Shown piece by piece: positions 23,324-34,269 of a stretch of 64,000 nucleotides of DNA; the first letter of the stretch is position 1, and each line of letters begins with the position of its first letter. The DNA comes from Pictodentalium vernedei. Taxonomy: Eukaryota > Mollusca > Scaphopoda > Dentaliida > Dentaliidae. The translations under genes and the position numbers were made by a program. The stretch covers positions 546,180,971-546,244,970 of the forward strand of contig CM062297.1 of assembly GCA_031216915.1 (NCBI GenBank). Reading direction: 5' to 3'. Below the pieces are notes generated by a model, which saw nothing but the letters and a program-made list of their open reading frames with translations, did no database searches and was not told where the DNA came from.

Positions 23324-23795
23324 CCGAATCGACGTTTCGCACCGATCAGATTGCCGACCAGCGAACATTCTATCTTCTCTCTCCTGGTCGGATTCGATAT
23401 ACCTCTCAATTTCGCTAACATGTTTTTATCACAGACGTCGTTGCGAGTCTTAGTGTCGGGGTGTTTGGCGTAGCACAGATGGTGATCGTACGTGGCCATG
23501 TCCTCCCTATTCACTTTTTTGCTCCAAGATTTAGGAGTCAGATCGGCGTTGAGTCTCTTGTTCAATTTCGTTCCGGGTCCCGTGAAACTGTGACCCGGCA
23601 GATGCATTTCGAAAGGTAGATTATTGATCATTTTATTCCCGACGCCTTCGCCTCTGCTCATTTTTTTTTGATGAATCGAGTCTTGATTGAACCACAAACA
23701 TTGCAAATTCCGCGAAGCATCTGTCTGTCGTTTTTAGTTCGTACTTCTCGAGAATTAGCCGTTTCGGTAACTCTCTTACACTTTACGCAACACAT
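23311..23795 (-). pseudogene. Zn-ribbon plus phospholipase A2 protein relic
   Basis: MCCVKCKRV and CNVCG form the two knuckles of an N-terminal Zn ribbon. A length change in an A-run near 23660 shifts frame into MSRGEGVGNKMINN. The PLA2-like part has the Ca-loop-like TGPGTKL and the active-site region YDHHLCY. The Asp that should follow the catalytic His is His here; element 2 has DHDLCY. The usual stop is also lost, and the frame reads into the integrase start. Confidence 0.75.
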
Positions 23796-23844
23796 TTTTG
23801 AGGGTTATTTAAATTAATTTCGTATTTATTTTTTATTTTATATA

Positions 23845-24543
23845 TAAATTTAATATTTTTTTGTTTAAAAATTCTGTTCTTATTATATTTTTTTTTCCAA
23901 TCGCTGCTCTTGAGTTCTATCAACTTACTGAATTCCTCCTTGGCCTCTTTCCTCCCCTTTTCTACGAGAGAATCCTTCATCTCTTCCTTGATGATCTGAC
24001 GAGTCTTGATTCTCACAGCTTCTTTCATGGCCTCGTATTTTGTTTTCTCGCCCAATATCGTGAAGTATTCTCCGTCCGTTATCCTACCGTCTTTCAATGC
24101 CATCAAGATCATTTCGGATATCGTGTCGATCTTGCAGTCGGCCAAGATGCAAATCTTTTCGTGTTTCCTAGCCTTCGGATATCATTTCCAAGTGTGCTAA
24201 ACAATCCGGCGGCGAGAGCCACTCCTTCTATGGTCAACACGATTGGAATGCCGACCGCGGTCGACAACAATCCGATGCCGGCCGCATGTAAACCCATGGA
24301 AATTGTGATGAGTGTCATGTCGACCGCGTTGACGAATTTCATGAGATGCGAATACTTTTTCTTGAGAGAACAATGAGAATCTCACTCTCGAGTCAGTTAC
24401 AGTTGAATTCTACTGATTTGATCGATGCGATACCTCTCTCCTCTTTCTTTTTCTTCTGGAGACAGCGCCATTGGCAAAACACCATTCGGCTTCTCATCCT
24501 CGTCATCATCTAACGTCGGATACAATTTATTTCTGGTTCTCAT
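23845..24543 (-). pseudogene. Two-helix membrane protein relic
   Basis: It is the counterpart of the intact 219-codon gene at 53258-53917. The start MRTRNKLYPT is clear. A frameshift, a deletion around 24180 (where element 2 has SRKLYLKAR) and loss of the native stop follow. The hydrophobic region with GLHAAGIGLLSTAVGIPIVL is preserved in a partial frame. Confidence 0.7.
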
Positions 24544-24638
24544 TTTTTATGTTTTTTTTCTTTCTAGTATTAGATAAAAATTTATGCGTGTATTTATTTT
24601 TATTTTCTATTCTCCCTTATTTATATCAACAAGAAAAC

Positions 24639-25013
24639 TTAGACGTATGCTTCCTTCAGCAATAATTTCAAGACACATCCCCTGTCTTCTAAAGTCAGAC
24701 TTCTATGCACCAATTTCAGTTCTTCCGAACCTGTGGGTTTGTCTTGCCCCTTACAGAAGACTAATCTCCTCCAAAGCGTGATCACGTCGTCGATTCGAAT
24801 GCATTCGAACGCCGGTTCGAAATACTTGACGACCATATCTTCCCTTTCCAATGTCAGACACGAATGATCCTCGTGATCGAAGTCTAGATGATCCCGACAC
24901 CCAATGCATCCTTCTAACAAGAGGTGACCTAGTTGTTCGTTCACGCAGAATGCGTTGGCTCTCATCAGCATGTTTAAAAGAAACTTTGCTCTAATAATCT
25001 GGGAAGCGTTCAT
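24639..25013 (-). CDS. Small Cys-containing conserved protein (intact copy)
   Basis: An open 124-codon gene starts MNASQIIRAKFLLNMLMRAN. It contains a CxxC...Cys arrangement (EGCIGCRDHLDFDHEDHSCL), possibly a metal-binding knuckle with the His residues, and ends LLLKEAYV. It is the first leftward gene from the right end. The element 2 copy at 54018-54392 has the same length but carries a TAG, so this is the rare case where element 1 preserves the open version. A TATATATAT box lies upstream near 25095. I do not recognise the family. It recurs in this element type by comparison of the two copies only. Confidence 0.65.
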   Translation of the reverse strand: MNASQIIRAKFLLNMLMRANAFCVNEQLGHLLLEGCIGCRDHLDFDHEDHSCLTLEREDMVVKYFEPAFECIRIDDVITLWRRLVFCKGQDKPTGSEELKLVHRSLTLEDRGCVLKLLLKEAYV

Positions 25014-25140
25014 GATTTATGTATTTTTATTATCTATTTGATTCAATATCTATTTTTTTAAATAACTATTTATTTATATATTTTTTCTCCTATATATATA
25101 TCAATCACTTTTTTATTTCCTCTTGTGAATCTCGTGATTC

Positions 25141-25625
25141 TATTATGATTCACCTCACAAAACTCGCGAGGATATCACGTTTTTGTCAGTTCCCTCCAAT
25201 GATTTCCTCGGCGATCGATCGCGCCACAGCGAAGGCAAACGTGGAGAGATGATTTCCATCGGTTCTAATTTTCCAACCTCAGAAGCCTCAAAGTATTTTT
25301 TGCCGGCGTTCGCCAACGATAGATCGAAGGTCTAATCCGCGATGGAAACGGTGAGAAGATTTCTTTAGGTTGACGTTTTCTTCGAATTTCGTACATTTTT
25401 CCCTTCCGAGCGATATGTCGAATTCGCACTCGTTCGCCAACGGCTGTTTGAACGATCTAAAATGCGATAACTGCGTTTGCGGCTTCTGAGACACCATGTA
25501 AAAACAATGTTTTTTACACTCTGTACACGATTTAACACTGAATCCCTATGGGGGTACACGTACATGTACGTTTACATGTACAGTTTTTTGAAAAAGTGTC
25601 CTTGAATCCGCACTTTCCACCTACT
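25141..25625 (-). repeat. Right terminal inverted repeat of element 1
   Basis: This 485-bp arm ends CACCTACT and is the inverse of 10645-11353, minus an internal block of about 225 bp. The GTAC palindrome cluster recurs near 25553-25580. Confidence 0.88.
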
Positions 25626-25631
25626 GCAACT
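25626..25631 (+). repeat. Target-site duplication GCAACT, right of element 1
   Basis: An exact copy of the hexamer at 10639-10644 directly abuts the element end. Confidence 0.9.
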
Positions 25632-25640
25632 TTTATTTAG

Positions 25641-25882
25641 CTGTCACCTTGACATTACCTAACACGAAAACCTGACGACACCTGCAAAAGATTTCTTGAA
25701 TAACTAATTTTTTTCATTTTTTGTCTCAAAAACATAGGTTATGACCCCTCATTGGACGAGCTCGTTCCAACGAGATGTCATAACCTATGTTTTGGAGACA
25801 AAAAATGAAAAAATAATGAAAATTAATTGGCGAGTTTTGAGAATAGCACTGACCAGTTTGTGCCGTTACGTTGGGTAAAGGG
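25641..25882 (+). mobile_element. Short palindromic MITE (CCTTTACC family, copy 1)
   Basis: The ends are TTACCTAACACG and CGTTGGGTAAAGGG. A central hairpin is built on ATAGGTTATGACCCCTCATT and its complement. Further copies lie at 26467-26710, 27108-27347 and 60556-60787. Confidence 0.75.
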
Positions 25883-26330
25883 ATAAGAAAGTGAAAGTGA
25901 AGTACCAGAAACGAAGAAAATTCTGCTCACAGAATACCCTTCTAGGATTCGTCTGTGGTTACAGAATCTCTTTTTTCCTAGATAAGCTGAAGAGTCGCAC
26001 GAATAATCAGACTTTCAAGGAATTGGTGGATAGCTCATTTGCTCGATAAGATTCGAGTCGTCAGCGCATAGCCTGTTTCCATCACTGGTCGATTGACTCT
26101 TGGGCTCGTTCTAAGAAACCATACGGTCCCTTGTTGTACATAAAGGGGGTAACCTTGTTTAGGCAGATAAGACTATAGGAACTGAAGCGATCCGATTGGT
26201 GGAGGTCAGAAGTCGAAACCAGAGATAGCTAACCAAAGGTAGATCGAATGCTGGGGTGAGAATAGCTAGAATAAGTCAGAAACGGACAGAAAAAAACGAG
26301 GATTCTGAAATATAGACAAATAGTTGTAGA

Positions 26331-27571
26331 GTCGTTTGTGGTAATTCGTCATACTCTTGTTCAATGAAACATACCTTTATGCGGCTGCCCGGTCCTAACC
26401 TTCCGCGGAAGCAAAAGCAAATAAAGTCCTTTTCCGTGATTTTTGGATGTTTTCGGTGATTTTTGAACCCTTTACCTAACATGAAAAGCAGACGACACTT
26501 GCAAAAAAAAATTCTTGAATAACTATTTCTTTTCATTTTTGGTCTCAAAAACATAGGTTATGACCCCTCGTTGGAACGAAATCGGCGAGCTCGTTCCAAC
26601 GAGGGTCATAACCTATGTTTTTGAGACACAAAATGAAAAAATAATGAAAATTAATCGGCGATTTTTTGGAATACCGCTGGTCGGTTTTGGCCGTTACGTT
26701 GGATAAAGGGTGTCTGCCACAGTTTTCACAAAGGCACTGCTGATGGTTGTGGTTAGTTTCAGTTATTATACATGTATACACCTTCTCTGAATAGCTCGCT
26801 GAAAAAATAGATATAAGCAGGTCTATACAAGAACCACTGTGGATAAGCGGCGAATCGACTCTCCAGAAGTTGCGGGTCCTGAGGCTAGACAGTTCTCCTT
26901 TTATCATGAAGTCAGTGTGAATGTGAAATGTCATAAACAGTCTATACAAGAACCACTGTGGATAAGCGGCGGGTCGTTTGTGGTAATTCGTCATACTCTT
27001 GTTTAGTGGAACATACCTTTATGTGGCTGCCCGGTCCTAACCTTCCGGGAATGCAAAAGCAAATAAAGTCCATTTCCGTGGTTTTTGGATGCTTTCGGTG
27101 ATTTTTTAACCCTTTACCTAACATGAAAAGCAGACGACACTTGCAAAAAAAAATTCTTGAATAACTATTTTTTTCCATTTTTTGTCTGAAATATGTAGGT
27201 TAAGACCCCTCGTTGGAACGGGCTCGTTCCAACGAGGGGTCATAACCTATGTTTTTGAGACAAAAATATGAAAAAAAATAATGAAAATTAATTGGAGATT
27301 TTTGAGAATAGCGCTGGCCGGTTTTGGTTGTAACGTTGGGTAAAGGATGTCTGTCTACCACAGCTTTCACAAAGGCACTGCTGATGGTTGTGGTTAGTTT
27401 CAGTTATTCTACATGTATACGCCTTGTCTGAACAGCTCGCTGAAAAATAGATATAAGCAGGTCTATACAAGAACCACTGTGGATAAGCGGAGAATCGACT
27501 CTCCGGGAGTTGCGGGTCCTGAGGCTAGACAGGTTTCCTTTTATCGTGAAGTCAGTGTGAATGTGAAATGT
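26331..27571 (+). repeat. ~640-bp tandem duplication carrying two MITE copies
   Basis: Unit 1 (26331-26931) and unit 2 (26973-27571) align end to end. Both start with GTCGTTTGTGGTAATTCGTC and end with GTCAGTGTGAATGTGAAATG. Each holds one CCTTTACC-family MITE (26467-26710 and 27108-27347) and the GAACCACTGTGGATAAGCGG segment. Because the MITE is at the same place in both, it predates the duplication. Confidence 0.75.
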
Positions 27572-28755
27572 TAAAGAAGGTTTTATTATCCTAAATTATG
27601 AAAAACACTCCACACCAAACAGTTTACGAACACAAATTTTGTAAAGAGAAGATTACCAACACAAGTGATGAACGGTTTGGTCATTCATTGATTTCGGAAC
27701 ACAAAGACGAAGCCCGGTCCACCCTGGGAATTTTGTCAAGAAAATTAAGCCTTCAAGTGTCGTTTTTGTACTTTTCGAACCATATTGAGTTTCTGGTGAT
27801 ACTCCAAAGACAGTACCAACTTAATGTCGTGGTCGGGTAAACATGCGTCATCCCCCTATCCTTTCCAGATAATATCTGAGGGTAGTTATGGGTCTTCTTG
27901 GTATTTACACATATGCCTGTTTAAAAACCTGTTTTAAAACCGGAAACGAAAGTGTAAACAAACTGATGGTAAACAATAAAGACACGTTTTGGAATTTAAA
28001 AAACCTAGATGTCACTTGACATGCGTACTTTTTTCAATCATCTTTTTTGTAAAACAAATTACCTGAGGCTTTTTCTTGGTGCAAAAATTACTAAATATTG
28101 CGTACAGTATTGTGCTTAACAGCTCGATAAAACATTACTGAACATTACTTGGGCAAAACATATAAAGTATTTCGCTTGTCTGCCTTGGTTTTCATTGGCG
28201 GGCTAATAGAATTAGTATTATTAACATCGAGGTGGCATAAACATATATTTATCTGAAATGTTTATGGTATTATTAAAATATACTACTCACAATTTGCAGA
28301 GGCTCCACCATGCTCATCGACATGTTGGAAAGACTGTGATTCCGTCATTCCGTCCAGCTAGAAATTCTAGCTTTGATTATTTCCTTGACATGCAAAGGGC
28401 TACTTTTCCGTCTGTGCATAGGGGTAGCTTCTACTCATTATCCCATCCCCACTTAATAGATCACCAATGTGGCTCGATGGGGTATGGGATTATGATTCAT
28501 AAGAAGTAAGTCTACAAAAACACATACTTCAAACTGGAAATGGTTCGAGATAATTTTCTTATTGACTCAACTAATTGGTGTGTCTGTACAACATTATAAC
28601 TTATTGTGATGAATTGAAGATAACGTTGTCTGTTGGCCTACAACATTATAAGTTCTTATGATGAATTGACAATAACATGGTCTAAAGTTTGCGGCTCGGT
28701 TCGGAGCCTATGTTCAACCGAGACTCGAAGCGTCAATTCATCACAATACGGTATA
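27572..28755. other. No gene recognised
   Basis: No domain or repeat was recognised in this AT-rich stretch. Confidence 0.4.
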
Positions 28756-28833
28756 TCGTCTCCTGAGTTACAATGTGTTCTATGTGCCAGTACGCACATA
28801 GAACACATTGGAACTCACGGGACGATATGTTCC
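28756..28833. repeat. Inverted-repeat hairpin
   Basis: The arms pair around CAATGTGTTCTATGTGC and its complement GCACATAGAACACATTG. A related half-site is at 270-310 and a whole one at 30262-30325 inside the ~400-bp repeat family. Confidence 0.65.
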
Positions 28834-29704
28834 AATAAGACCCTTAATTTGAATTAAGATGAAGTAATCTCGACCTTTTTATAAGGGGATTGTGGGTATA
28901 CATTCATAGAATGATAACTAGTCTCGAAACGATTTTATACGCCGTATGAACTTTGAATCTCCTCCCATTGTTATCATCGTGTTAAATATTTCACCTGGTG
29001 ACGTTAGACGGTAATGTATGCCACTGGTACCGTAAACAAAACAAAAATAAGCGAGCTCTTGTCCAATCAGATGGCGAGGATATTAGTTTTATTGGAACAT
29101 GAATACTTTTTCCGTACCCATGTTCTTTTAAGATTAAGTGATCTATATATCAATGAAAACACAAAACTTCGAAGAAGATATACTCATAAAACACCATCTA
29201 ATCGTTATTATTTGTACAAGAGATGACCATGCATTCGTTCCATACCGCCATTCTCATCTTGTTGGCACAAATCTTATAGAAATAGCTATTTTCTTTTTTT
29301 GAATATGGGCTTGCACAGTTGACTATCATATTTTGCAATTTACAATAAAAAAGTGCCAAACGTCATTTGAATATATTTATATATAGTTGCTGTTAGGACA
29401 ATTGCTGTACATTTGTAGTTTATCACACGATGTGCGGACACTGCTGATTTATAAATTTTAACATTGCTAAATTTGGGGTACATGTACATTTATTTACCAT
29501 GCTAATAACGTTGAGTGGATTGATAAGTTTAAGAAATTGAGGGTAGACAGTCCTTCCGTTTATTAATACGGATGATAGAAATAGTTGAACACGAGATACA
29601 ACTCGTATACGCAAATCTTGATCGATAAATCGTTTACAACACTTACCACTCGGCTATTGACTAATAAAGAACGTTTGGTTGAGTTTCCTCTTTTTCTTTT
29701 TTTT
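28834..29704. other. No gene recognised
   Basis: Nothing beyond short unsupported open frames is visible. Confidence 0.4.
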
Positions 29705-29900
29705 AATAGGGTTTAACGACGCTTTCGACCGCCAGGGACATCTCGTGTCAGACAGTTTTACGGATGGAGGAAGTTGGAGTACCCAGAGAGTACCGCGGAG
29801 CAACGATGAGCAACTGTCAAACTCCCCAACGCACTAACTTTGCACGAGTAGGGCTAGCATTACTTGAAGAAAGGTGCACCTCGACGTGTAGTAGTTTAGT
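29705..29900 (-). repeat. SINE fragment (copy 3)
   Basis: It shares GGGTTTAACGACGCTTTC, CAGGGACATCTCGTGTCAGA and the CCGAGAG/CAGAGAG segment with the copies at 1687 and 3280. The tRNA-like head is missing. Confidence 0.6.
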
Positions 29901-29954
29901 TTAATCATATTTTATTTGCCATAAAGAATGCAAAAAGGATTGGTGAGCAAGTCA

Positions 29955-30375
29955 TACAACTTACATAAATACACAGAACGACACACGCGTGTGAATGGGT
30001 TAATCGATATGGCACGAGTGCCAGCGTGGAAGGATAGAACAAGAGGCCGCCGGCCTCGAGTTTTATCCTTCCGCGATTCCACAAGTGCCATATCGGGCAA
30101 CCCATTCACACGCGTGTGTCGTTCTGTGTTTATTACACGCCTTCACGTCTATAAAACAATTATTAGAAGGACACTCTGCAATTCATTTGACAACTATTAA
30201 CACAGACAACACGTTTATCGCCAACCAAATTTGCGAGGGGAATCCGTGTTAATATTTCGACCCCTGAGTTCCAATGTGCCAGTAGGCACATAGAACACAT
30301 TGGAACACATTGGAAAAATTGGACGATTTTCAGCTATCGCTAGCGATACAAATTGTAATTGCGTTGCACAATTTG
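29955..30375 (+). repeat. Dispersed ~400-bp repeat with hairpin core (copy 2)
   Basis: It is the inverse of 225-632. It begins with the ACACAGAACGACACACG hairpin arm, has the second arm ending at CGTTCTGTGTTTATTAC, and ends with GCTATCGCTAGCGATAC and AATTGTAATTGCG. Confidence 0.7.
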
Positions 30376-30789
30376 TAGAAAATTCCAGTGAAATTTCGCT
30401 TCTATTTAAAAATAGTCCGTCAACGATTTCCGTTCATTTTGGGCAGCACGGGGAAGAATATTCCACAATTCTATTATAGACGGAAAAAAATGACTTTTTA
30501 ATATGTTCCGTTGTGTATGGAAATAAATTGAATTTAGATGAGTTTCTAAAATTATATGCCGCCGAGACGCCAGTACGAGGTGGGAGAAGTTCTGTTAAAA
30601 ACCCAGGAGACTCGTGGTTGATAAGCCTATTGATGGTACAGAGATTGTGAAATCTTCTTCTGAGTGTTGTTCAGCAGCTAACAAAATAAGATTATTAAAT
30701 GGAGCGGAACGACTAAGCCCAGTGATGATTCTAGCAGCGTATTACTGCAGTCTATTGATTATTTTCATTTGGTTAACAGGGGCGCAATC

Positions 30790-32500
30790 CCAAACTATAT
30801 CCCCTTAATACAGCAGTGGCAAATAAAAGCAGAGTAAATTTGTTCCAATAGTTCTCGGGGTTGTATGAATTTTAGTTTGCGGAATTGTGAGTGTCGGGAA
30901 TTTACTTTCCTACCGATCTCTAGTATATGGTTGTCCCATCCGAGATTTAGTTGTAAATGTAGTACAAGATGGCAGTTCAAGAAAGTGATGGGGCTGTCAT
31001 TGAAACGTAGCAATGGGTTGAAAGTAGCGGAACGACGATATGTAAAATGTAAAAAATACGGCCTCCGTTTTGTCCGGATTGAATTTTATTAGCCATTTCT
31101 GGGACCAATCATAAATAGTCTCCAGGACTTGGTTTAGGACAGACGCATTTTATTCGCCTTTGACGTTTGTGAGGCAAGTGAGAATCAATAGAGAATCTCG
31201 ATATTCAGCAATGTCATTCATGAAAATCAAAAATAAAGAGGGCCCCAAAACCGATCCCTGGGAAACACCGGTGGAATATTTTGAGTAGGCATTGTTAACG
31301 AGGACTCGCTGTTTCCTATTAGTTTACTGATCCCGAAACCACAGAACTAGATTATCAGGCAAAATTTAAAATGCCTAAAGTTAAAAATAAGTCTGTGATG
31401 CCAAACTCTTTCGAAAGCCTTTGAGATGTCACAGAATATCGCACAAGTAATAAGACGATTATCTAAGGATTGACAAAGTGGGTGATTTAATTCGATGAGC
31501 TGAATTGTTGTACTTTGACTTGGTAGAAATCCTGACTGGTATTTATATATCAGTCCATGATCGCAGAAATGTGTAGAAAATTATTTTAACACTACTTTCT
31601 CAAATACTTTATCTAATGTTGGGAATGAAGAAATTTGTTTGTAGTTCTTATAATCTGAGGGATTTTTATGTTTGAACCTGGGATGGCATTGGCTTTTTTC
31701 AAATCAGCAGGAAAAACGCCCTTATCTGTACTGCGCTGGAACAACGTTTTCACAGATACAGCCACACTTTCCTCGGTATCCTTAAACATTCTAATGCTAA
31801 ATGTCGTCGTGTCAGCGGACTTTGTTAGACTTGAGAGATTTAATTACATTCACGCACTTTCTTCAATACTGATAGCTGACAATTTCACACTACTCCTGAA
31901 TTCGGGGAGATTCTGAAGATCGTCTTCGAGTGTGCTATTTTTCAAGAAAGTTCCATTTAGGAGACATGCCTTCTCAGAATCATCAGTACTGTCATCAAAT
32001 TGGTTTTGTCCGGAGAGTTATCGTGACGTAATGGGGGGGGGGGGGGGGGGGGGTAGAGCTGTTATTAATTTTTTCAAGGAGATCCCTAATAACATGTCAG
32101 AAACAGTTATGCGGTGGTGAGTTAGAAAGAGTTTCTTCAAGATTGGCTAGATATTGTTGCTTGGCATATTTTTTTATGTTATTACTTTGTTCCTTATTTC
32201 CTTTTATGCATTCCAATCACTGATTTCCTTGGGATATAAAACTCTTTTTCTCAACCGATTACTTCGTCTAATGTACTGGGGGGGGGGGGGGGGGGGGTCG
32301 GAGTTAAATCACTATTTGTCCGAAGAACGGACAAGCACTTTTGATTGTGGGATTGTTTCATCCATTACCTGAAGATATCGTTTACTAAACTGCAATTGGA
32401 TTCGTTTATATCGTCGGTGTTGCAAATTATTTCCCAATCAGTGTGCATAACAAGATTAGTAACTGTAACAAAATTGGCTTTTTCATCATTACGTATCATT
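30790..32500 (-). pseudogene. Non-LTR retrotransposon reverse-transcriptase relic
   Basis: On the minus strand at 31272-31206 the frame reads TGVSQGSVLGPSLFLIFMND, the conserved RT motif before the catalytic palm. Further along, 31130-31060 gives WSQKWLIKFNPDKTEAVFF. Stops and frameshifts occur throughout. Two G homopolymers (near 32033 and 32279) interrupt it. Its endonuclease part lies at 34250-34900. Confidence 0.8.
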
Positions 32501-32547
32501 CTGTAGTAAGGTAATCTAGGAGCTTAGTCGAATGCTAAGTATAGAAT

Positions 32548-32624
32548 ATACCCATAGTAGCTTGGTGTATCAATTGTTCACCACGAGTGGTGAACATTTG
32601 GTACACCAAGCTAATTGGGGTATA
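32548..32624. repeat. Small hairpin element
   Basis: TAGCTTGGTGTAtcaattgTTCACCA-type arms pair with TGGTGAACATTTGGTACACC and AAGCTA across a CGAG loop. It is likely a foldback element inserted in the LINE remnant. Confidence 0.6.
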
Positions 32625-32859
32625 TTTTATTTATACCATGATCGTCAGATTATTAAGAGTCGCTATCATTTTTTCTCGATTTTACTGAGCAGCAGCCGTA
32701 CATACGTGCGAATTTGTTTTTGTTTACATGAGCAATAGCGGGTTGTACTTCCGCTGTCAATTTTATCACCAAAACGAAATAGAAAAAGAAACAGGGCCTT
32801 TTTCATTTTAATAGCATAATAACAAACTGTTTCGAGTTATGGATGCTTTATTAACATGA

Positions 32860-33721
32860 GACAATATATGTTTGTTAATTTATGGTGTTTTATGGGGTAA
32901 ACTCATATAAAAACGTAATAAACGCAAAGGCAATGAAACCTTTGTACTTTTCATTGATCCACTGTCATCTCATATATGGTATTCAGGTTTGGGGTCCTTC
33001 GACCTACACCAACAGAATTTTCAAGCTGCAAAAAAGAGCCGTCCGAATCATTACTAGGAAGGCATACAACTCGCACACAGACCCACTTTTCAGAGATTGT
33101 GGTATTCTGAAATTTAAAGATCTCTACAGCCTTCAGGTCTCCTTCTTTATGCATGACTGGATGAACAAAAAACTCCCTATGTCATTCGATAACACCTTTC
33201 AGGTCTACAGAAACCCTTCGGGGATGAATACAAGGCAGACAGGTAAAATAGAAACACACAAACCAAGAACACAATTTTCTGCAGAATTGCCGTTCCATTC
33301 CTTCCCAAGAATTTGGAATAGTATAGACCCTCTAACTCAGCAATATAGTAGACCCAACTTCAAAAAATCATTAACGCACAACATTTTAAGTACTTATTCC
33401 AGCCCAAACTTCAAGTGCGACAACCCAGCCTGTCCCGATTGTATCAGCCATCAAAACTCTCTGGTATCTCATCCTCTTCCCAGCACATGACCTATTGATC
33501 CCATCCAGCAACATGATTCATAAACAAACTATAAATATTCCTGACTTTGAAAAGAATTTTTTTACACTGATGCCAAACCGAGTTGATATATTTTTTTATG
33601 GGAATGGCAGGAAGACAGCCTTTTAGGCTATGCCATTTCCATGCTGTATACTAGGTTATGTTCTTGTAGTTTGTAATGTTATCTCGTTGTTAATGTACTA
33701 GTATACTGCAGAATAAAGATA

Positions 33722-33791
<70 letters not shown>

Positions 33792-33795
33792 AATA
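32860..33795 (+). mobile_element. LINE 3' end with (TTA)n tail
   Basis: A 5'-truncated non-LTR element on the plus strand. Its 202-codon frame (32882-33490) is the C-terminal part downstream of the RT palm: HLIYGIQVWGPSTYTNRIFK and KLQKRAVRIITRK are the characteristic thumb/connection motifs, with ACPDCISHQ near the end. A 3' UTR and an AATAAAG near 33712 lead into about 23 TTA repeats, the tail of the insertion. It lies in opposite orientation inside or beside the older minus-strand LINE. Confidence 0.8.
33721..33791 (+). repeat. (TTA)n microsatellite, LINE tail
   Basis: This is an uninterrupted TTA trinucleotide run directly after an AATAAA-like signal. It yields a meaningless poly-Asn frame on the other strand. 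Confidence 0.95.
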
Positions 33796-34044
33796 ATTGC
33801 CACTTTCATTTCACTCTTCGCGAGGCGACGTGCGATAAATTTAGACAAGTTCGCATTCAGGTCGACGTGACCAAAGGTCAACTTGGATGTAGTTCCACTG
33901 TAGGTGTAAATTTTAACTACTGAAATCCCATTGCTGGCGTGTTCACCACAGTTGGTGTATAAAGCTAACATTTATGTCATATGCTTTTCATATATAATAG
34001 AATCATGGTATAAATACGCATATACAGCTGGATGGTCAGATAGT

Positions 34045-34269
34045 TTAACCCTTTCAACACCACCGGGTCACAAGCTACGTCATAATGTCATTAAGTGGGA
34101 TGGCTACAAGGTAAATGTGTGGTGTAGACCAATCAATATTTTCAACGTGCAGCCCCAAAGCTGCATGTTGAAAATATTAATTGGTCTAACTCAAAATAAT
34201 AAATATGGACTCTTCCAACTGCTGCTATTGAACTGACATGGAAGATACCACTAGGATGCAAAGGGTTAA
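34045..34269. mobile_element. Palindromic MITE (TTAACCCTTT family, copy 1)
   Basis: It is bounded by TTAACCCTTTCAACAC and CAAAGGGTTAA, with a central hairpin from AATATTTTCAACGTGCAGCC and its complement. A second copy lies at 55809-56047. Confidence 0.75.

Larger units (their letters stand above)
10645..25625 (+). mobile_element. Element 1: decayed Polinton/Maverick-like provirus
   Basis: This 14,981-bp element is bounded by TIRs that start AGTCGGTG and end CACCTACT, inside a perfect 6-bp duplication. It holds relics of a capsid-associated ORF, a small basic protein, packaging ATPase, minor capsid protein, membrane-active protein, SAP-like protein, family B polymerase, adenain-like protease, fibre, integrase, phospholipase A2, a two-helix membrane protein and a small Cys protein. 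Almost every gene has stops, frameshifts or deletions. The major capsid gene is gone, removed by an internal deletion near 22935. In sampled coding stretches it agrees with element 2 at roughly nine bases in ten. It is a fossil and cannot act without help. Confidence 0.93.

Noticed and set aside
10645-25625. LTR retrotransposon or retrovirus, suggested by the integrase and long terminal repeats
   Set aside because: The terminal repeats are inverted, the integrase accompanies a DNA polymerase and capsid genes, and there is no reverse transcriptase within the element.
33690-33971. Minus-strand frame with a long poly-Asn run
   Set aside because: It is a translation of the (TTA)n LINE tail and has no biological support.
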